Of a stretch of DNA of 64,000 nucleotides, positions 21,625 through 33,195 are shown in pieces. The position numbers and the translations under genes were made by a program. Position 1 is the first letter of the stretch. Every line of letters starts with the position of its first letter. Location of the stretch: contig BCHX01000008.1 of the NCBI GenBank assembly GCA_001599755.1, positions 2,418,001 to 2,482,000 of the forward strand. Reading direction: 5' to 3'. The notes under the pieces are model-generated. The model saw only the letters and a program-made list of their open reading frames with translations, searched no databases and was not told the origin of the DNA. The DNA comes from Gliomastix tumulicola (taxonomy: Eukaryota; Ascomycota; Sordariomycetes; Hypocreales; Bionectriaceae).

Positions 21625-21863
21625 GCGCACTTAGCCAGACATTGAGTACATCTCATTGCTCATTCTAGAAGGCATGAACTCTGAATATATCCCCTGACAT
21701 GCACCTAGTACAAAGCTGGCTGCCCCAGAATGGTGCCCAATATAGTCTTCCAAGACCAAATCTATCTTTGGGGAGCGGACCGACTCGGCAGTCAGCTCCC
21801 CCCAAATCAGTAACAAAGAGCAGGGAAGTCCTTCACGAAGACTCAGTGCAGAACGTGGATTAT

Positions 21864-23336
21864 TTAGGTCCAGACGGTCCCGTTGAAGAATGGGGTGGCG
21901 TCGTTGTAGAGAGCTTTGCGGACGTCTCCCTCGAATAGCCTCTGGATCTGGTCAAAGTTGTAGCGCGAGCCGAGGGCGAGTTGTAGCTGGATACGAGCGT
22001 TCTCGCCACGTAAGAAGCCAGAGCTGATTCTGCATAGTTGTCAACTTTCCAAACTCCCCTCCCAATCAAGATCGCGTCGATTCACTTACATTTTGTCAGG
22101 CTGAGGACTGGGGATGGTCGCACCAAAGAAGGGCCTGAAAGAGGCCACAGTGATAACACCTCGATCGAACAGGTCGTTGGCGGCGTTGATAGCTGCAGTG
22201 CTGAGAGCACCAGGGCCAACACCCATGATCACGATCCCCCTACTTCGATTAGTCACGTTCTGGACGCCTGTGGATTGGCCGTGACTTACTTGGCACCATT
22301 TTCGGCGGCGGCGTACAGAAGACTGGCATCGAATCCCTCTGCAAAGCAATTAGTATGGCCTCACGGACTCAAAAGTAGAGTAAAGGACGACGCACGGTGG
22401 CCATAGAGAACGACGACCTTTGGCAGAGGAGACGTAAGGTTGAACGGATTGAAATAGTGCCGGCCTTTGGGAAGGGAAGGGCCGTAGAAAAAGTACGGCT
22501 GGCCAGACATAAACTGTGCGATATACCCCTGATCCAGAGACAGAAACGTCGAGACCGTGTTGCCGTTCGTCTTGGTGGCGTAGAAAGCGGACACGAGGTG
22601 ATCGTTGAAGGAAATCAGGGCTCCGCGATCACGGGCCTCGGGATGGATCGCAGTCCGGACGGCATCATAGAAGTTGGAGGGACCGTCTGCCGACAAGGCA
22701 GTATTAGGTCGCATAGAGCCCGTGGCGACGAATGGCTTCGAGCAGTTGAGGGTGAGATCGACACCGAAGACCTAAGCAAGCGAGACACCCACATGAGCCA
22801 TGGCAAGGAGATGCAAGATACCAAGGAAGGGGTCACTCTCACCGTATCAGCCAGTGTGTTTGTGCCGTGGATCATCACCGCGCCGGTGATGTCTGAGCCA
22901 CAGGAGCATAGACGTTTGTGGGCATCCATGGAGATGTTCAGGAAACGGTCCGAGTCGGCGTTGGCACTGCCAGCCCCGTTTCGACCTCCGATGAAGTTCA
23001 CCACGGCGATCTGGGCAATATCCAGAACCTCGCTGACATTCCCAACGAGGGTCTCTGGAGTGAGGCCTGGGCCACCGCCGTAGTCTGTGGTATCCAGTCG
23101 CCCATGATCTGAACCGGACAAGATAGTCCCGTCTCCAGTGTTATAGAGCCTGTTTGGTGTCAATGGGGCAACGCCGGCAGCGAGACTGGGGACCTGACTG
23201 ACATCACCTTGGGCAACGTCGGATCCTTATAGATCCAAGTCAGCCCCGAGTTTGGTTCATCGCGCCTCTGGACCTGCGCCGGAGAGGCCAGGCTAAGGGT
23301 GGCAGCGAGCGCCAGTGTAGCTAGAGTACCAAACAT
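21864..23336 (-). CDS. Secreted L-asparaginase-family protein with altered catalytic motif, 393 aa
   Basis: Six exons on the minus strand: 23203-23336, 22843-23149, 22396-22771, 22290-22338, 22090-22239, 21864-22029; introns 53, 71, 57, 50, 60 nt, phases consistent. A signal peptide (MFGTLATLALAATLSLASPA) precedes the asparaginase N-domain. The first catalytic loop reads NTGDGTILSG, with T53 as presumed nucleophile, but one residue longer than the usual ATGGTIAG. The second motif is HGTNTL (T141-N142), where family members have HGTDT. The lysine region (YATKTN) and the structural motifs MRPNTALSADGPSN, GFDASLL and FLRGENARIQLQLAL are present. It is therefore clearly an asparaginase-fold enzyme, but the Asp-to-Asn change in the T-D-K triad makes activity uncertain. 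Confidence 0.87.
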
Positions 23337-25027
23337 TCTGACACGTTTGAGCGTTCTTGTTGAGAAGTGATGGCTGGATCTCTCTCTTTCACGGGCGACA
23401 AGCTGTAGTTTAAATATTCGTTTGCCGTAGATTCCATGACTCTCAAGCCGCTGTCATAGATTCATGAATCGCCCCACGGATGAATCTGTGCCCATGAAGC
23501 TGAGAGATTGGCCAAAGCCTTGAACCATGCCTGGCTCATTTGCTCCATCCCATTGGCTAGCTCTTACTCCGCTATCGTGGGATGCTGAGTCGCCAAAGAT
23601 ATCGGTAAAAGATAAGACGGTGGACATTTCTATAGCCGAACAAGTTTGGCCGTGATGCCGGTATCGCAGTAGGCCACACCGAGATATCAGGAAAGATACG
23701 GCCGTGGACTTGTCGACATTACGTATCAGTATTTGACAAGAAGCATCTGGGACAAGGGGGAGTGGTACCGGGCGGAAGGGCGTCTCAAGGTTCTTATTCC
23801 ACTGCGATCTTACTTGAGATGACTTCACTGAACACCAGCCGCGAGTTGTGCCTTATGACTTGGCGATCACGGATACCACATCCAGCCTCATCATCATTTC
23901 CGCGCAGTCTGAACTTGTGCCTGACCGTCGCCGTCGAACACTGCCAGATAAAGAAGTCATGATTCGATTCAGACAACGGTGGAGATACCGGACGACGCCT
24001 GGTTATGTCCGACTAGAGATAGCAAGTTATCAGCAACTTGCAGGCCTAGCCTGTTTTTTGTGGAGGAAAGCCACCACGATGTCCTCCGCGAGATCTTCCT
24101 CTGGCGCTTTCTTCCCCGCTCTGATGGCGGTAATCACGGGTGCCCTGTCGCCCTTGATGGCTAGTGCGGAGTTGGTTATCTCGCGGCCAGACGCTCAGCA
24201 GTATTCGGCCTACCGCCTCTCCTTTGAGGTTATTTAACGTAATGCATTCCGTTCGGATATTGTTTTCATTATCCCGGACACTCCTGGGCGGCATCATTTA
24301 TAGTTGGGTTGGGCGCAGAGCACACGTTGCCTTTGAACTGCTTCTTCAAACTGAACGCTCTCTGTCTCTATCTATAGTCTCTTCCTGGTACGTCGCAAAT
24401 CCGTCCCCCGTCCCGTCAGATCATCTTCAAAATGCTTTTATCCTGCAGGAAATACTTGATGTCTTTGCCCCCTTCAGTTCTTTGCGAGGAGAGGACGGCG
24501 CTGGCAGCTGATCAACGTAGAGGGCGCACCCCAGACCATCCAACAGGTGATTTGTCCATGGCTGCTTATTTCAGGCCAAGAGAGCAGGTCTTCAATAATA
24601 TGCCGCCTTGGCGATTGAATGAGATTGATTGGCACGATCACGTGGCTTATATTGCACGTCCCTGGCAAAGAAGTCACGCTAATGGACGGAGCCCGGCCCT
24701 GGAAGCATAGGCTGATTGATGTGATTATGAGCGACGGAGTCCGCGGAGTATGCTTTGATAATTGGGTTCTTTCGTCCTCCGCGACCAATGCTCAGAATGG
24801 TCTTTGCCAATAACAAACGAAACAGTATTTTCCGGAGTCCGGATTATGTTGGTAATGAAATTTTTTTGAACGTGCTTGACTGGCAGTGACATTTGACCGC
24901 CCTTTAAATACCAGGGAAGATCCGTGCCTGTGAGGTCAACCACAGAATTCCCAGACCGTAAAACTGTCAAGAACTGCAAAGTCGTTGCCCTCAAAAAAAA
25001 TTGAAAAATTCATTCATAATCATTGAA
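23337..25027. other. Gene-poor spacer
   Basis: Nearly 1.7 kb between asparaginase (minus) and epoxide hydrolase (plus). Contains both promoters and short open frames, the longest being about 130 codons on plus at 23848-24237, none with family features. Confidence 0.55.
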
Positions 25028-26478
25028 ATGGCTCCGAGAAGGCTGTTTGGGCTGGCCGCCCTTCTCGTGGCAACTGTCATCACTGGAACCGCTGGAGCCT
25101 CGCCGCAGCTCCCCAATGTCCCGATCACGTTCGGCGACAAGCCGCAGCCTGTCACCCTCCACGTCGACGAAGACTTTATCGAAGAAACAAGAAAAAAGGC
25201 GGGCAACACCCGCTTGGCAGTCGACCTGGACCAGCCAGACTTCATCGATGGTGTGCCATCCCGCGTTGTGCGCGAGTGGTCCGAGTACTGGGAGACCGAG
25301 TACGACTGGTCGAAAGTCGAGGAGTCGCTGAACCGAGATCTCAGACACTTCACCACGACTGTCCATGCCGGAGAGAACTATACACACCCGATTCCGCTGC
25401 ATTTTATACACCACAAATCGAACCGGACGGACGCGATACCGCTGCTCTTTCTGCACGGCTGGCCCGGCACGTTCCACGAAGCCGCCAAGATGGTCGACAT
25501 ACTGAACAACCCACCCAATGCCTCCGTCCCGGCCTTCCACGTCGTTGCGCCGAGCATGCCCGGCTTTGGCTTCTCCCCGAGCCCACGGTATCCAGGCCTC
25601 GGCCTCCGGGAAATGGGCCAGGGCTTCAACGAGCTCATGGCCCAGCTTGGGTATGCCAAGTACGTCGGTCAAGGGGGGGACTTTGGCAGTCATACCCTCA
25701 GGCTCATGTCCGCTGATTTCCCAGACTCGGTTGTTTCGATCCTCTCCAACAACTTCAGCGTCGCCCCCAACGCGACCGATCTCGAGCGCTTTGCCAACAA
25801 TCAGACTACGCCTGAAGAGACGGCTCTGATGAGGCAGATGACTGACCCGGGATTCTCATGGACGGCGGCGTACTGGGACATTGAGAAGACGGTCCCGCTC
25901 CAAGTCGCCATCGGCCTCACTGATAGCCCTCTTGCCTGGGTCGCCTGGCAGTACATGGGCATGCGGATGCTGACCCCCGGTTACGATTGGGAAACAGAGG
26001 AACTCATTACGTGGTCCATGCTGAACTTCATCCAAGGACCATACGGAGGTCTGAGGCTGTACAAGGAGGTTTACCGTGTAAGCATAAAAATCCAGAGCTG
26101 ACCATGCCTTCTGTGGCTAATCCAGCATGTGTATTGATAGGAGGGTGTCCTCGACGGCGTATTCCCTTTCGTATCCCAGCCTGTCGGAGTGCTGAAGTAT
26201 TTCGGCGACGCCGGGTACTACGTGGTACGTTCTTCGCAGTTGCACCTGGAACGAGCAAAGACGTGCCGATGCTAACCTGCCTCTTCACAAACAAGCCACT
26301 GGACTGGGCGCAACGTCAGGGCAATATTAGCTGGATAAGCCAGAAGGGCGATGATGTCCTCGGTGGACACTTTCCGTCAGTTGCGAACCCGCTCAGCCTC
26401 GCCGAGGACTGCTGGGCATTCTGGGGGAATCCAGCTGTTTCAGGGGTAGATGTATTCCGTCAAAGCGCGACGGAGTAG
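25028..26478 (+). CDS. Secreted epoxide hydrolase, 438 aa
   Basis: Three exons: 25028-26077, 26141-26224, 26296-26478; introns 63 and 71 nt. The start at 25028 begins a signal peptide (MAPRRLFGLAALLVATVITG). The protein has the N-terminal epoxide-hydrolase region (PF06441 type) and an alpha/beta-hydrolase core. HGWPG at 143-147 forms the oxyanion hole, and the nucleophile is D218 in VGQGGDFGSH. The C-terminal catalytic His lies in GGHFPSV and is supplied by exon 3. The reaction is hydrolysis of epoxides to vicinal diols. Secretion is unusual for detoxification enzymes and suggests action on external, possibly plant-derived, substrates. It lies next to a P450 and a nitrilase gene. The catalytic set is complete. 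Confidence 0.88.
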
Positions 26479-26966
26479 GTCTACCCGACTTACATGGCTG
26501 GCCTTTCTCGGCGGTGAGTCAACCATCTCAGGAGAACCGAATATCGGCCAATGGGGAGTATGAGTAACCGATCTGTGGAGGTGCGAGCTATTAGAACCTA
26601 GTAAATGCCGGGGAGTGGAAAATTCGGTTGGTCTTCGAAGGCAAAGACGTTGACAGGGTGATTCGAGCATGCAGAACGACTTCGTCAAGTGCTTCATAGA
26701 ATGTTTTCCGAGTTCGCATGACCTCCCAAAACATGCTAGCACATAGAAAATCTCTCCTCTCCATCGGCGCCCTAGCATGAATTTCGAGGCAATAGCTGAC
26801 TAAAGATATTCACTCGCTTGCTATTCCCCATCATATTAGTAGGGGACGAGAGCCCCAATGGCTTCTCGGACTGTTCAAGGTCGCGGTACGTTCTCATCTT
26901 TGATAACGAAGCCGTACGATGCTTTCCACCCACCCCGAGACGAGCTCCGTTCCCGACGGGGGTCCT
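26479..26966. other. Convergent 3' spacer
   Basis: Between the ends of the epoxide hydrolase and P450 genes; nothing recognisable. Confidence 0.55.
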
Positions 26967-28691
26967 CTAACCACGGTGTCTATCCCTCTGTCGTACTTTG
27001 AACCGCATGGCTTTGCTCGGTTTGGCCTCCATCCCGACCATCTGGAAAGCTAGGTCCCCAATCCTCTCGTCAAGGTCCATAAAGGCCACTCGGGGCTTCT
27101 TGTTGGTTGTCTCGGTGAGGAGCTCAAAGTCAAACCAGCGCAGGACCAGCAACATCATGACCCTCAACTCATCCATAGCTAGATCCTGGGCAATGCAGGC
27201 TCTCGGTCCCCTCTCAAACGGTCTCCAAGCGAACCGGTGCCGGTCTTCAGCCTCTTGCCCACAGAAACGATCTGGTCTGAAGCGCTGCGGGTCTGTCCAA
27301 ACCGACGGATCCATGTGGGTGCTATGCGTACTAGGTATAACCATTGCACCGTGCTTGATCGGCATAGACTTCCCCTTGTACACTATGGAATCAACACCCG
27401 GCGGCGCTGTGCGGATGGTGAAGCCGATCGGGTAGAAGCGAAGAGTTTCCTTGATGACTGCATTCGTGAAATCCAGCCTGTTTGTTCTTGACGGATCCGA
27501 GGCTAGTATCCTGACGGTAGTATCGAGGTCCGGATCAAAGATCTCGTCGTGCTCGCGGCGGACTCGGTCTAGGATCTCAGGATGGATGCTGAGAAACATG
27601 ACGATAAAGGTAAACGTGCTGGTGGTAGTCCCGTGACCACCCAGCAGAAGTGCCTTCAGGCTGCCAAGCTTTGTTAGCCGTTATCATCCATCAAAAACTT
27701 GTTCCGATTTCATCATACTTTGCTACCACATCATCCAGAAATTTGCCATCCAATGGAGCGTTTGGCTGGTCCTGCATCCGGTCTAGGATGATCCGGTCCA
27801 TGATACTTCTGGCTCTGCGCCGTGAAGGGAGCTCTTTCTCGTCCCTCATAACCGTATATCGTTTCTTTATCTCGGCTGTTAGAGAATCGAAAACGCGCTG
27901 CTTGATTGATCGGAGCTTTCTCCACGCCCGAAATCTGGGGACGGGGTTCCACGTGGTGAGTATAGCTGTTGCGGGATCAATTGAGGCCCTCAAGTCTTCG
28001 AGGAGCGGCGACCCGGCCTTCTGGGCCTCCAGCGAGAATCCGAAAACGAGCTTTCCTATGACGTCGAAAATGGTCTTCGAGGTCTCTTCTTCGAGGTTAA
28101 ATGACTCGCCAGCATCCGCCAGAGCTTTGAATCTGTCATGGAGCGTGAGGCCTTCTGAAGAGATCATGTCCAGCATGGACTTGATGTGGCTCGCCGTGAA
28201 GCCGCCTCCAACCATGCGGTGATTGTATTTCCAGCGCTCACCGTTCGAAGCCGCGATACTGCCCCGTCCTGTGAAGGGGCGGAGGAATGTCTCGATCTGG
28301 GGATGTTTTGGGAATGGGTTGACGGTGAGGATCTCCATTGCGAGGTCTGGGTCGGTAATGACAATCTGTGGCACAGCCAACGGCCAGAGATCAATGTAGA
28401 AGATTCCCGGCAGCGCGTACTTGTTCGCCAAGTATGTATAGAAATACTGCGGATGGGTGCCGGGGGGGAACGCCATCGCAGCCTCGGTGAAGGCTGCCAG
28501 GTGACCGGAGCGCCATGTGTGTCCCGGAGGTTGGGGCTGGTCGGCATAAGTGTGTAGTTCTTCATATGGATATGACGGCAACGTACCAAGCCCTTGACTG
28601 ATCGTCGGATAACGATGAATTTGATTGCTTTGTAGGCGAGCCAAGCTGTGCCAACCAGACCCAAAAAGAGAGCCTGCCAGAGAGGAGACAT
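26967..28691 (-). CDS. Cytochrome P450 monooxygenase, 538 aa
   Basis: Three exons on the minus strand: 28587-28691, 27719-28536, 26967-27660; introns 50 and 58 nt. It starts with a membrane anchor (MSPLWQALFLGLVGTAWLAY) and ends with the heme loop PFERGPRACIAQ. The ExxR helix is present (KETLRFYP). The I-helix reads LLLGGHGTTTST, created across the exon 2/3 junction; the acid usually found in AGxDTT is replaced by Gly. This is an ER-bound, NADPH-P450-reductase-dependent enzyme; the substrate cannot be predicted. The heme-loop phrase WRPFERGPRACI recalls secondary-metabolism and xenobiotic P450s of ascomycetes. It converges on the epoxide hydrolase gene, so a two-step oxidation and hydrolysis is conceivable. 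Confidence 0.88.
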
Positions 28692-29919
28692 GGCTCTTGC
28701 TAGGGGGCATGAAATCAAGCTACGTCGGCTGTGGTCCATGTCTGGTAAGGAAGAACGAGGAGGGGAAAAGAAGAACCGGGTAAAAGCCAAAGGCGCCAGC
28801 ACCGGTTCTTATCTGCACTTCGTCCTTGCCACGTCGTATTGGAGAAAGAAGACGCTAGGCCGAGGTTAGCCGTGATAGGCGAGGGCCGAAAAGATGGATG
28901 CCTTCTCTGACGATTGGGTCACAGTGATCACAAGCACAGACGAAACTCGCCCATAGTGTACGTAACAGAGCATGTTACGTTACGCGCCACTAGAGAGTGT
29001 ACTGTACATCGAAGGCTATGACATTCTCAGCCCACACGACACCGAGTAGGGGTCAGGTCAATTAAAAGATGGGGTTGTCCCAGCTGATGGTGAGGCCTAG
29101 ATGCAGAGTGGACGGTTAGCTAGTGCAGGACAGCGAGCAATGAGCGTCGGGGGCTTATGCTATTACGGAAGTCAAATCTGATTGGATGTCTAACTGCCGA
29201 GCCCAACAATTAGGGGCGAGAGCCGGAGGAAGCCAGTGACTAAATTTCCCTCAGGGTTAGCAGCTCATAGTAATGATGCAAGTGTGTTGACCACGCAGAT
29301 GACTCTGATTTGATTGATTAGATTGATAAGATTCGTCAAAAGCGGGGCGGTCTCCATGAGTAGAAGCGATCGGCACTTCGCTTCTCAAGCGTCGTGCAGT
29401 TTTCTTGGCTACGCGGCATCTCGCTGCCGTTCCCCCTGTCAATGTGCCTGTGTCCTTCAAGTAAGCTGTAAAATTTTCGTGATCTGTAGCTGATTAAGGA
29501 GGTATCGGAACTCAGCCGGCCCGGTCCGGCTCCATGTCATCAGCTGATTTCACCCCCTCACGCCCAGCGCCATCCTCGCCTGGCAATTTGTGGCTGCTCA
29601 CTACAAGCTACGATTCAGACTCTATCCGCGTCCATCAGCTCAAGACTGTGCAAGACGGCAGCGAAATTTTGAGGCTAAGTGAATTCAATACGCCTTGCTT
29701 TCTCGGAATCGGCGATCGCTCAGGGATTTATCGACGTGCTTGCCGCACTAATTCGTAGTGCTGTGAAGGATCATGAGGGGCATATTCATATTCCCCGCAG
29801 CTCCTCCATGCCCAGCTACCCATCAATCGCGTCCTCGGCGTTGTTAGAACGCAAATCAGGCATCGCTCGACCCAACAGCAATGACGAGCAAGCACGGTGA
29901 GAGAGCGTATTACCAACCC
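28692..29919. other. Gene-poor spacer
   Basis: Contains the P450 promoter and the 3' flank of the nitrilase gene. Short open frames at 29534-29900 on both strands have no recognisable domain. Confidence 0.5.
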
Positions 29920-31014
29920 TCACTCTTTATACCTCACTGGCAAACTGGGCTCCGGCGTGACAAGCAGGCTCAGGAGGTCCGGTCGCGCGTAATGCCCGAC
30001 CAAATCGAGATTCTGCTGCATCATACCACGGACTGCCATGTCGGCATCCGCGTACAGGATACCTTCCTCGCCGGCCCCGAGGGGCTTGCACAGCGGCGTC
30101 CCGTCCGGCCCGTATATCATGCTGAACCCTCCTCCGGGCGTCCTTGCGTAGTCGAAGTCTCTAAGTCGAGTCCCCTCCTTGCCCTCCTGCGAGAGCACCT
30201 GGGAGCACACGAGGACGAAGCACGCACCCTCCATGGCCATGGTCTGGGAGAAGGCATTGCACGCAGGTGGCGTGAGGTGATACGGCCAGGGCTTGCCCTC
30301 GTCTGCCTTCCAGCACAGAGGCCAGCTTGCCACGTGGATGTCGAGCTGCTGCGAGTATTGGTAGTATCGCAGCAGGGGCTGCGTATGCTCCCAGCAATTG
30401 AGCCCGCCGATGTTGCCAAAGGAGGACGGCACGACTGCTTTTAGAGATTCGGCCTGGCCTTCGCCCCGGTACGCTCGCTCGACGTGCGTCGGCTTGATCT
30501 TGCGGCGATGGTGAACGATGGTGCCAGACTCGTCAATGAACGACTGGTCAGGATTGTACATCAGCCGATGGGTAACTGCGAAGTCAAATGCTAGGAGGAG
30601 CGTATCTTGCTTGACCTTACCTGTGCAATGTACAGGGTACCGTTGAACCTCTCGCTGTAGCCCAGCACAACGAAGACACCGGCCTCGCGGCAGGCTGCCT
30701 TGATCTTCTCCATTTCCTCAGACTCCTTCTCCATCGAGTTGTGGAAGTACTCGGCCATGAACGGAGCATTGGTGACGGCGGGGTTGGCCCAAATCGTCCT
30801 GTAAAGCCGGTTTAGTCCTGCCTTCTGACAAGCAGTCGGGTACATCTTGAACCCACCAAGGGTAGCCAGGGAGCCAGATTTCAGGAAACCCAACCACGTT
30901 CGCGCCATTGCTGGCGGCCTCATTGATCAGAGAGATGGTCTTGGTGACACCCGCTTCCAGATCGTTCCAGCATGGCTCAGCCTGAATGGCGGCAACTTTG
31001 ACCTTGCGAGGCAT
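29920..31014 (-). CDS. Nitrilase (carbon-nitrogen hydrolase), 319 aa
   Basis: Three exons on the minus strand: 30857-31014, 30621-30798, 29920-30543; introns 58 and 77 nt. The acceptor of intron 2 is placed at CTGACCAG because it keeps phase and joins LYIAQ directly to SFIDESG. The Glu-Lys-Cys catalytic triad of the nitrilase superfamily is present: E45 in [13 protein letters not shown]127 in [14 protein letters not shown]162 in [13 protein letters not shown]. This signature covers fungal aliphatic/aromatic nitrilases and cyanide hydratases; the two cannot be told apart safely by eye. The reaction converts nitriles to acid plus ammonia (or HCN to formamide). The length is close to the usual 320-360. 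The gene neighbours the P450 and epoxide hydrolase. Confidence 0.9.
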
Positions 31015-31446
31015 GATCGCTTTAGGGCTCCTTGGTGGATGTGTGAAGGCACTTGGGCAATGATGGCGACTCGTCTGGGGATCGCACGTTTTATGCAGCT
31101 TGTGATAAGCCCCCCCGCTCTTTAGGCTGTTATCAGTTCCTCTTTGTCATATCAGAGCGGGATTGATTCGCTCCGCACAGTCAGGTTGCATCTCGTAGCA
31201 GTTGGGGTTAATTCCGGCGGTTTGATCCCTGAAAGTTCACTGCAATGACCCCCTTACCACATGGGAAAAGGGGCCGATAACAGAAACGCATGGAAACAAA
31301 AGGTCGTGGCTTTGTGGGGGGCGAGCATGCTGCAACATTATAAGACGCTGTGTTAATGATGATGTATGTCTGTTTGTAGTTGCGTTCGGAAAATTAGTAT
31401 CTTTATATACACGTGTTGATGCTCACACAGTCTGTCTTGCTGTGAG
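31015..31446. other. Intergenic spacer, nitrilase promoter
   Basis: Spacer between two minus-strand genes; holds the nitrilase promoter and the HET gene 3' end. No further feature seen. Confidence 0.5.
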
Positions 31447-33195
31447 CTAATGTAGGTATAGTGTGCTAGACTGTAGCTCCTCATTCTGCTGAAAGAACTC
31501 GCCAAACATGATCCCCTGCGCATAGCAGCAGCCTAGAAAGTCAAACTCGTTCGTGCCGCTCTCCTCACGCGGCCTCAGCACAAACGGAAACCTGCCGCCG
31601 TCCAGAATCCAAATCTGGTCACCCGGTGCCGTGTCCGTCGGAGCCAGGCCCATCATCCCCGATCCGGTCACAAAGAAGGCCAGATTGAAGAGACTGCTGG
31701 GCATATGGTGCTCCTTGATCCAGAGCCTGCCCCCCTCTCGCTGCCCTTCCATGGCGAAGCGCCGTGCCAGCTCCAGATCCTCCGCGTCCGGCAGCCTGCT
31801 CGGAGTCTGGTCGTTGGCGACTTCGAGCAGATCTGCCAACACCAGCCGCCAGCAGGACTCCTCGAACTGCGCGTCTGCCGTCAAGGAGAGATTCTCCCGC
31901 CGGTAGTCGGCAGCGAGCTTGAACCATTCTTGAAGCTTCTCAGAGATTTGCTTGTCGGTCTGCGGAGCCACGTTCTGGTCAGGGCTGACGACGCGGATCT
32001 CTTCGACCTTGACACCGGGTACAGCGAGGACGCGAGTCGAGCCGCCGCTGGCGTCTACCGTGGCCTGCAGGAGGTCTCGGTCGAGAGGTCTGGAATGGCA
32101 CGCATTGTAGTGACGATAGCCCCAGTCCCTGTAGAACATGTCCGCGGCACCCTGGTCAGCGCCCTCGAGGTCCATCGCCCAGCCGGGTACGTCGTCCGTC
32201 GCAGCTCCCGGCTCGGTACGCCTCGGGTTCAGGACCAGAGGCTGCAGGCTGTCCCCGGCGAGGATGGCGTCCAGCGTGAGCGCGCTGAAGACGTCGGCGG
32301 CCGGCGTCGCCGTGGTGCACCGGTCCGTGTACGTGAGCGCGACGGACGGGAGGACCAGGCCGCGGAGTCCGAACACCTTATCCCGCGGGTCCGTGGCCTG
32401 GCGGCGCCGCCACTTGTTGACGAGGATGGACGGGAGGTCCTTGTGCGCGCTGTAGCTGGCCCAGACGACGTTGGCCGACAGGACGTTCATGCTGTCCCAC
32501 TGCTCATGCGACATGACGTCCTGGAGGGGCGGCAGCCAGACCGTCGTCCAGGTGTGGATGGCGCGCATCACCACCGTCCACAGCAGCTCGTGCTGGCCCC
32601 AGAGCACGGTGCGCTTCTCCGGCAGCATCAGCTCCTGGACGGTCCAGATCCGCTTCCACCACGAGTTGCCGTCCGGGTGGATCAGAAACAGCACGTCGAA
32701 GATCTTGGTGAACTCCTCTCGAGAGCTCAGGCAGTGCGGAACGTCCCACAGGTCCGGGGTGGCCATGTACCGCAGGAGCTGGATCATGGCCTCGACGTCC
32801 GACGCGCTGACCGAGTCTGGCACGGTGCCCATCCAGATGAGGCAGTCTGTGCATCTGGCGTAGATGTCCCCCATCACCTTGATCTGCGCCGTCTTCTCCG
32901 CCACGTCCGTCTGGTCGATGCAGAGCTGGTCCACCCAGATGCGTCTCGTCCGATCCGCGCGTCTCAGTCTCCGAAAGAGAATGTCCAGGCTTGCCGATAT
33001 GTCGACGAGGCGGTCATCTACCAGGACGCTAGCCCGGTCCTTCCCGTCCCCCCAGACGTAGGAGACGGCCTCATAGTCTAGGTCGTCGTCAGACAACGAC
33101 GCGACCACGGTTCGGCACACGACTGGGGCTTCCGGGTCGTGCCCAGGTTCGAGGGGAAGAAGCTCGATGATGCGGAACTGCTCTCCGGCTTTCAT
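31447..33195 (-). CDS. HET-domain (heterokaryon incompatibility-type) protein, 582 aa
   Basis: One uninterrupted exon. The N-terminal 190 residues carry the three HET blocks (PF06985): YEAVSYVWGD (41-50), RIWVDQLCIDQ (85-95) and MGDIYARCTDCLIWMG (108-123), followed by WWKRIWTVQEL, a conserved extension. The C-terminal part continues with DPRDKVFGLRGL, typical of the large ascomycete HET family, and ends near GCCYAQGIMFGEF, a usual closing motif. Such proteins can trigger programmed cell death after fusion of incompatible hyphae; most members have no known partner. No NACHT or WD40 module is attached. The gene is GC-rich and its antisense frames (for example plus 31705-33081) are shadows. Confidence 0.92.
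   Translation of the reverse strand: MKAGEQFRIIELLPLEPGHDPEAPVVCRTVVASLSDDDLDYEAVSYVWGDGKDRASVLVDDRLVDISASLDILFRRLRRADRTRRIWVDQLCIDQTDVAEKTAQIKVMGDIYARCTDCLIWMGTVPDSVSASDVEAMIQLLRYMATPDLWDVPHCLSSREEFTKIFDVLFLIHPDGNSWWKRIWTVQELMLPEKRTVLWGQHELLWTVVMRAIHTWTTVWLPPLQDVMSHEQWDSMNVLSANVVWASYSAHKDLPSILVNKWRRRQATDPRDKVFGLRGLVLPSVALTYTDRCTTATPAADVFSALTLDAILAGDSLQPLVLNPRRTEPGAATDDVPGWAMDLEGADQGAADMFYRDWGYRHYNACHSRPLDRDLLQATVDASGGSTRVLAVPGVKVEEIRVVSPDQNVAPQTDKQISEKLQEWFKLAADYRRENLSLTADAQFEESCWRLVLADLLEVANDQTPSRLPDAEDLELARRFAMEGQREGGRLWIKEHHMPSSLFNLAFFVTGSGMMGLAPTDTAPGDQIWILDGGRFPFVLRPREESGTNEFDFLGCCYAQGIMFGEFFQQNEELQSSTLYLH

Noticed and set aside
29534..29900. Short frames on both strands between P450 and nitrilase
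   Set aside because: No similarity and no phase-compatible neighbours.
31705..33081. 458-codon open frame on plus
   Set aside because: Antisense shadow of the GC-rich HET gene; Arg/Gly/Val-rich composition and no domain.
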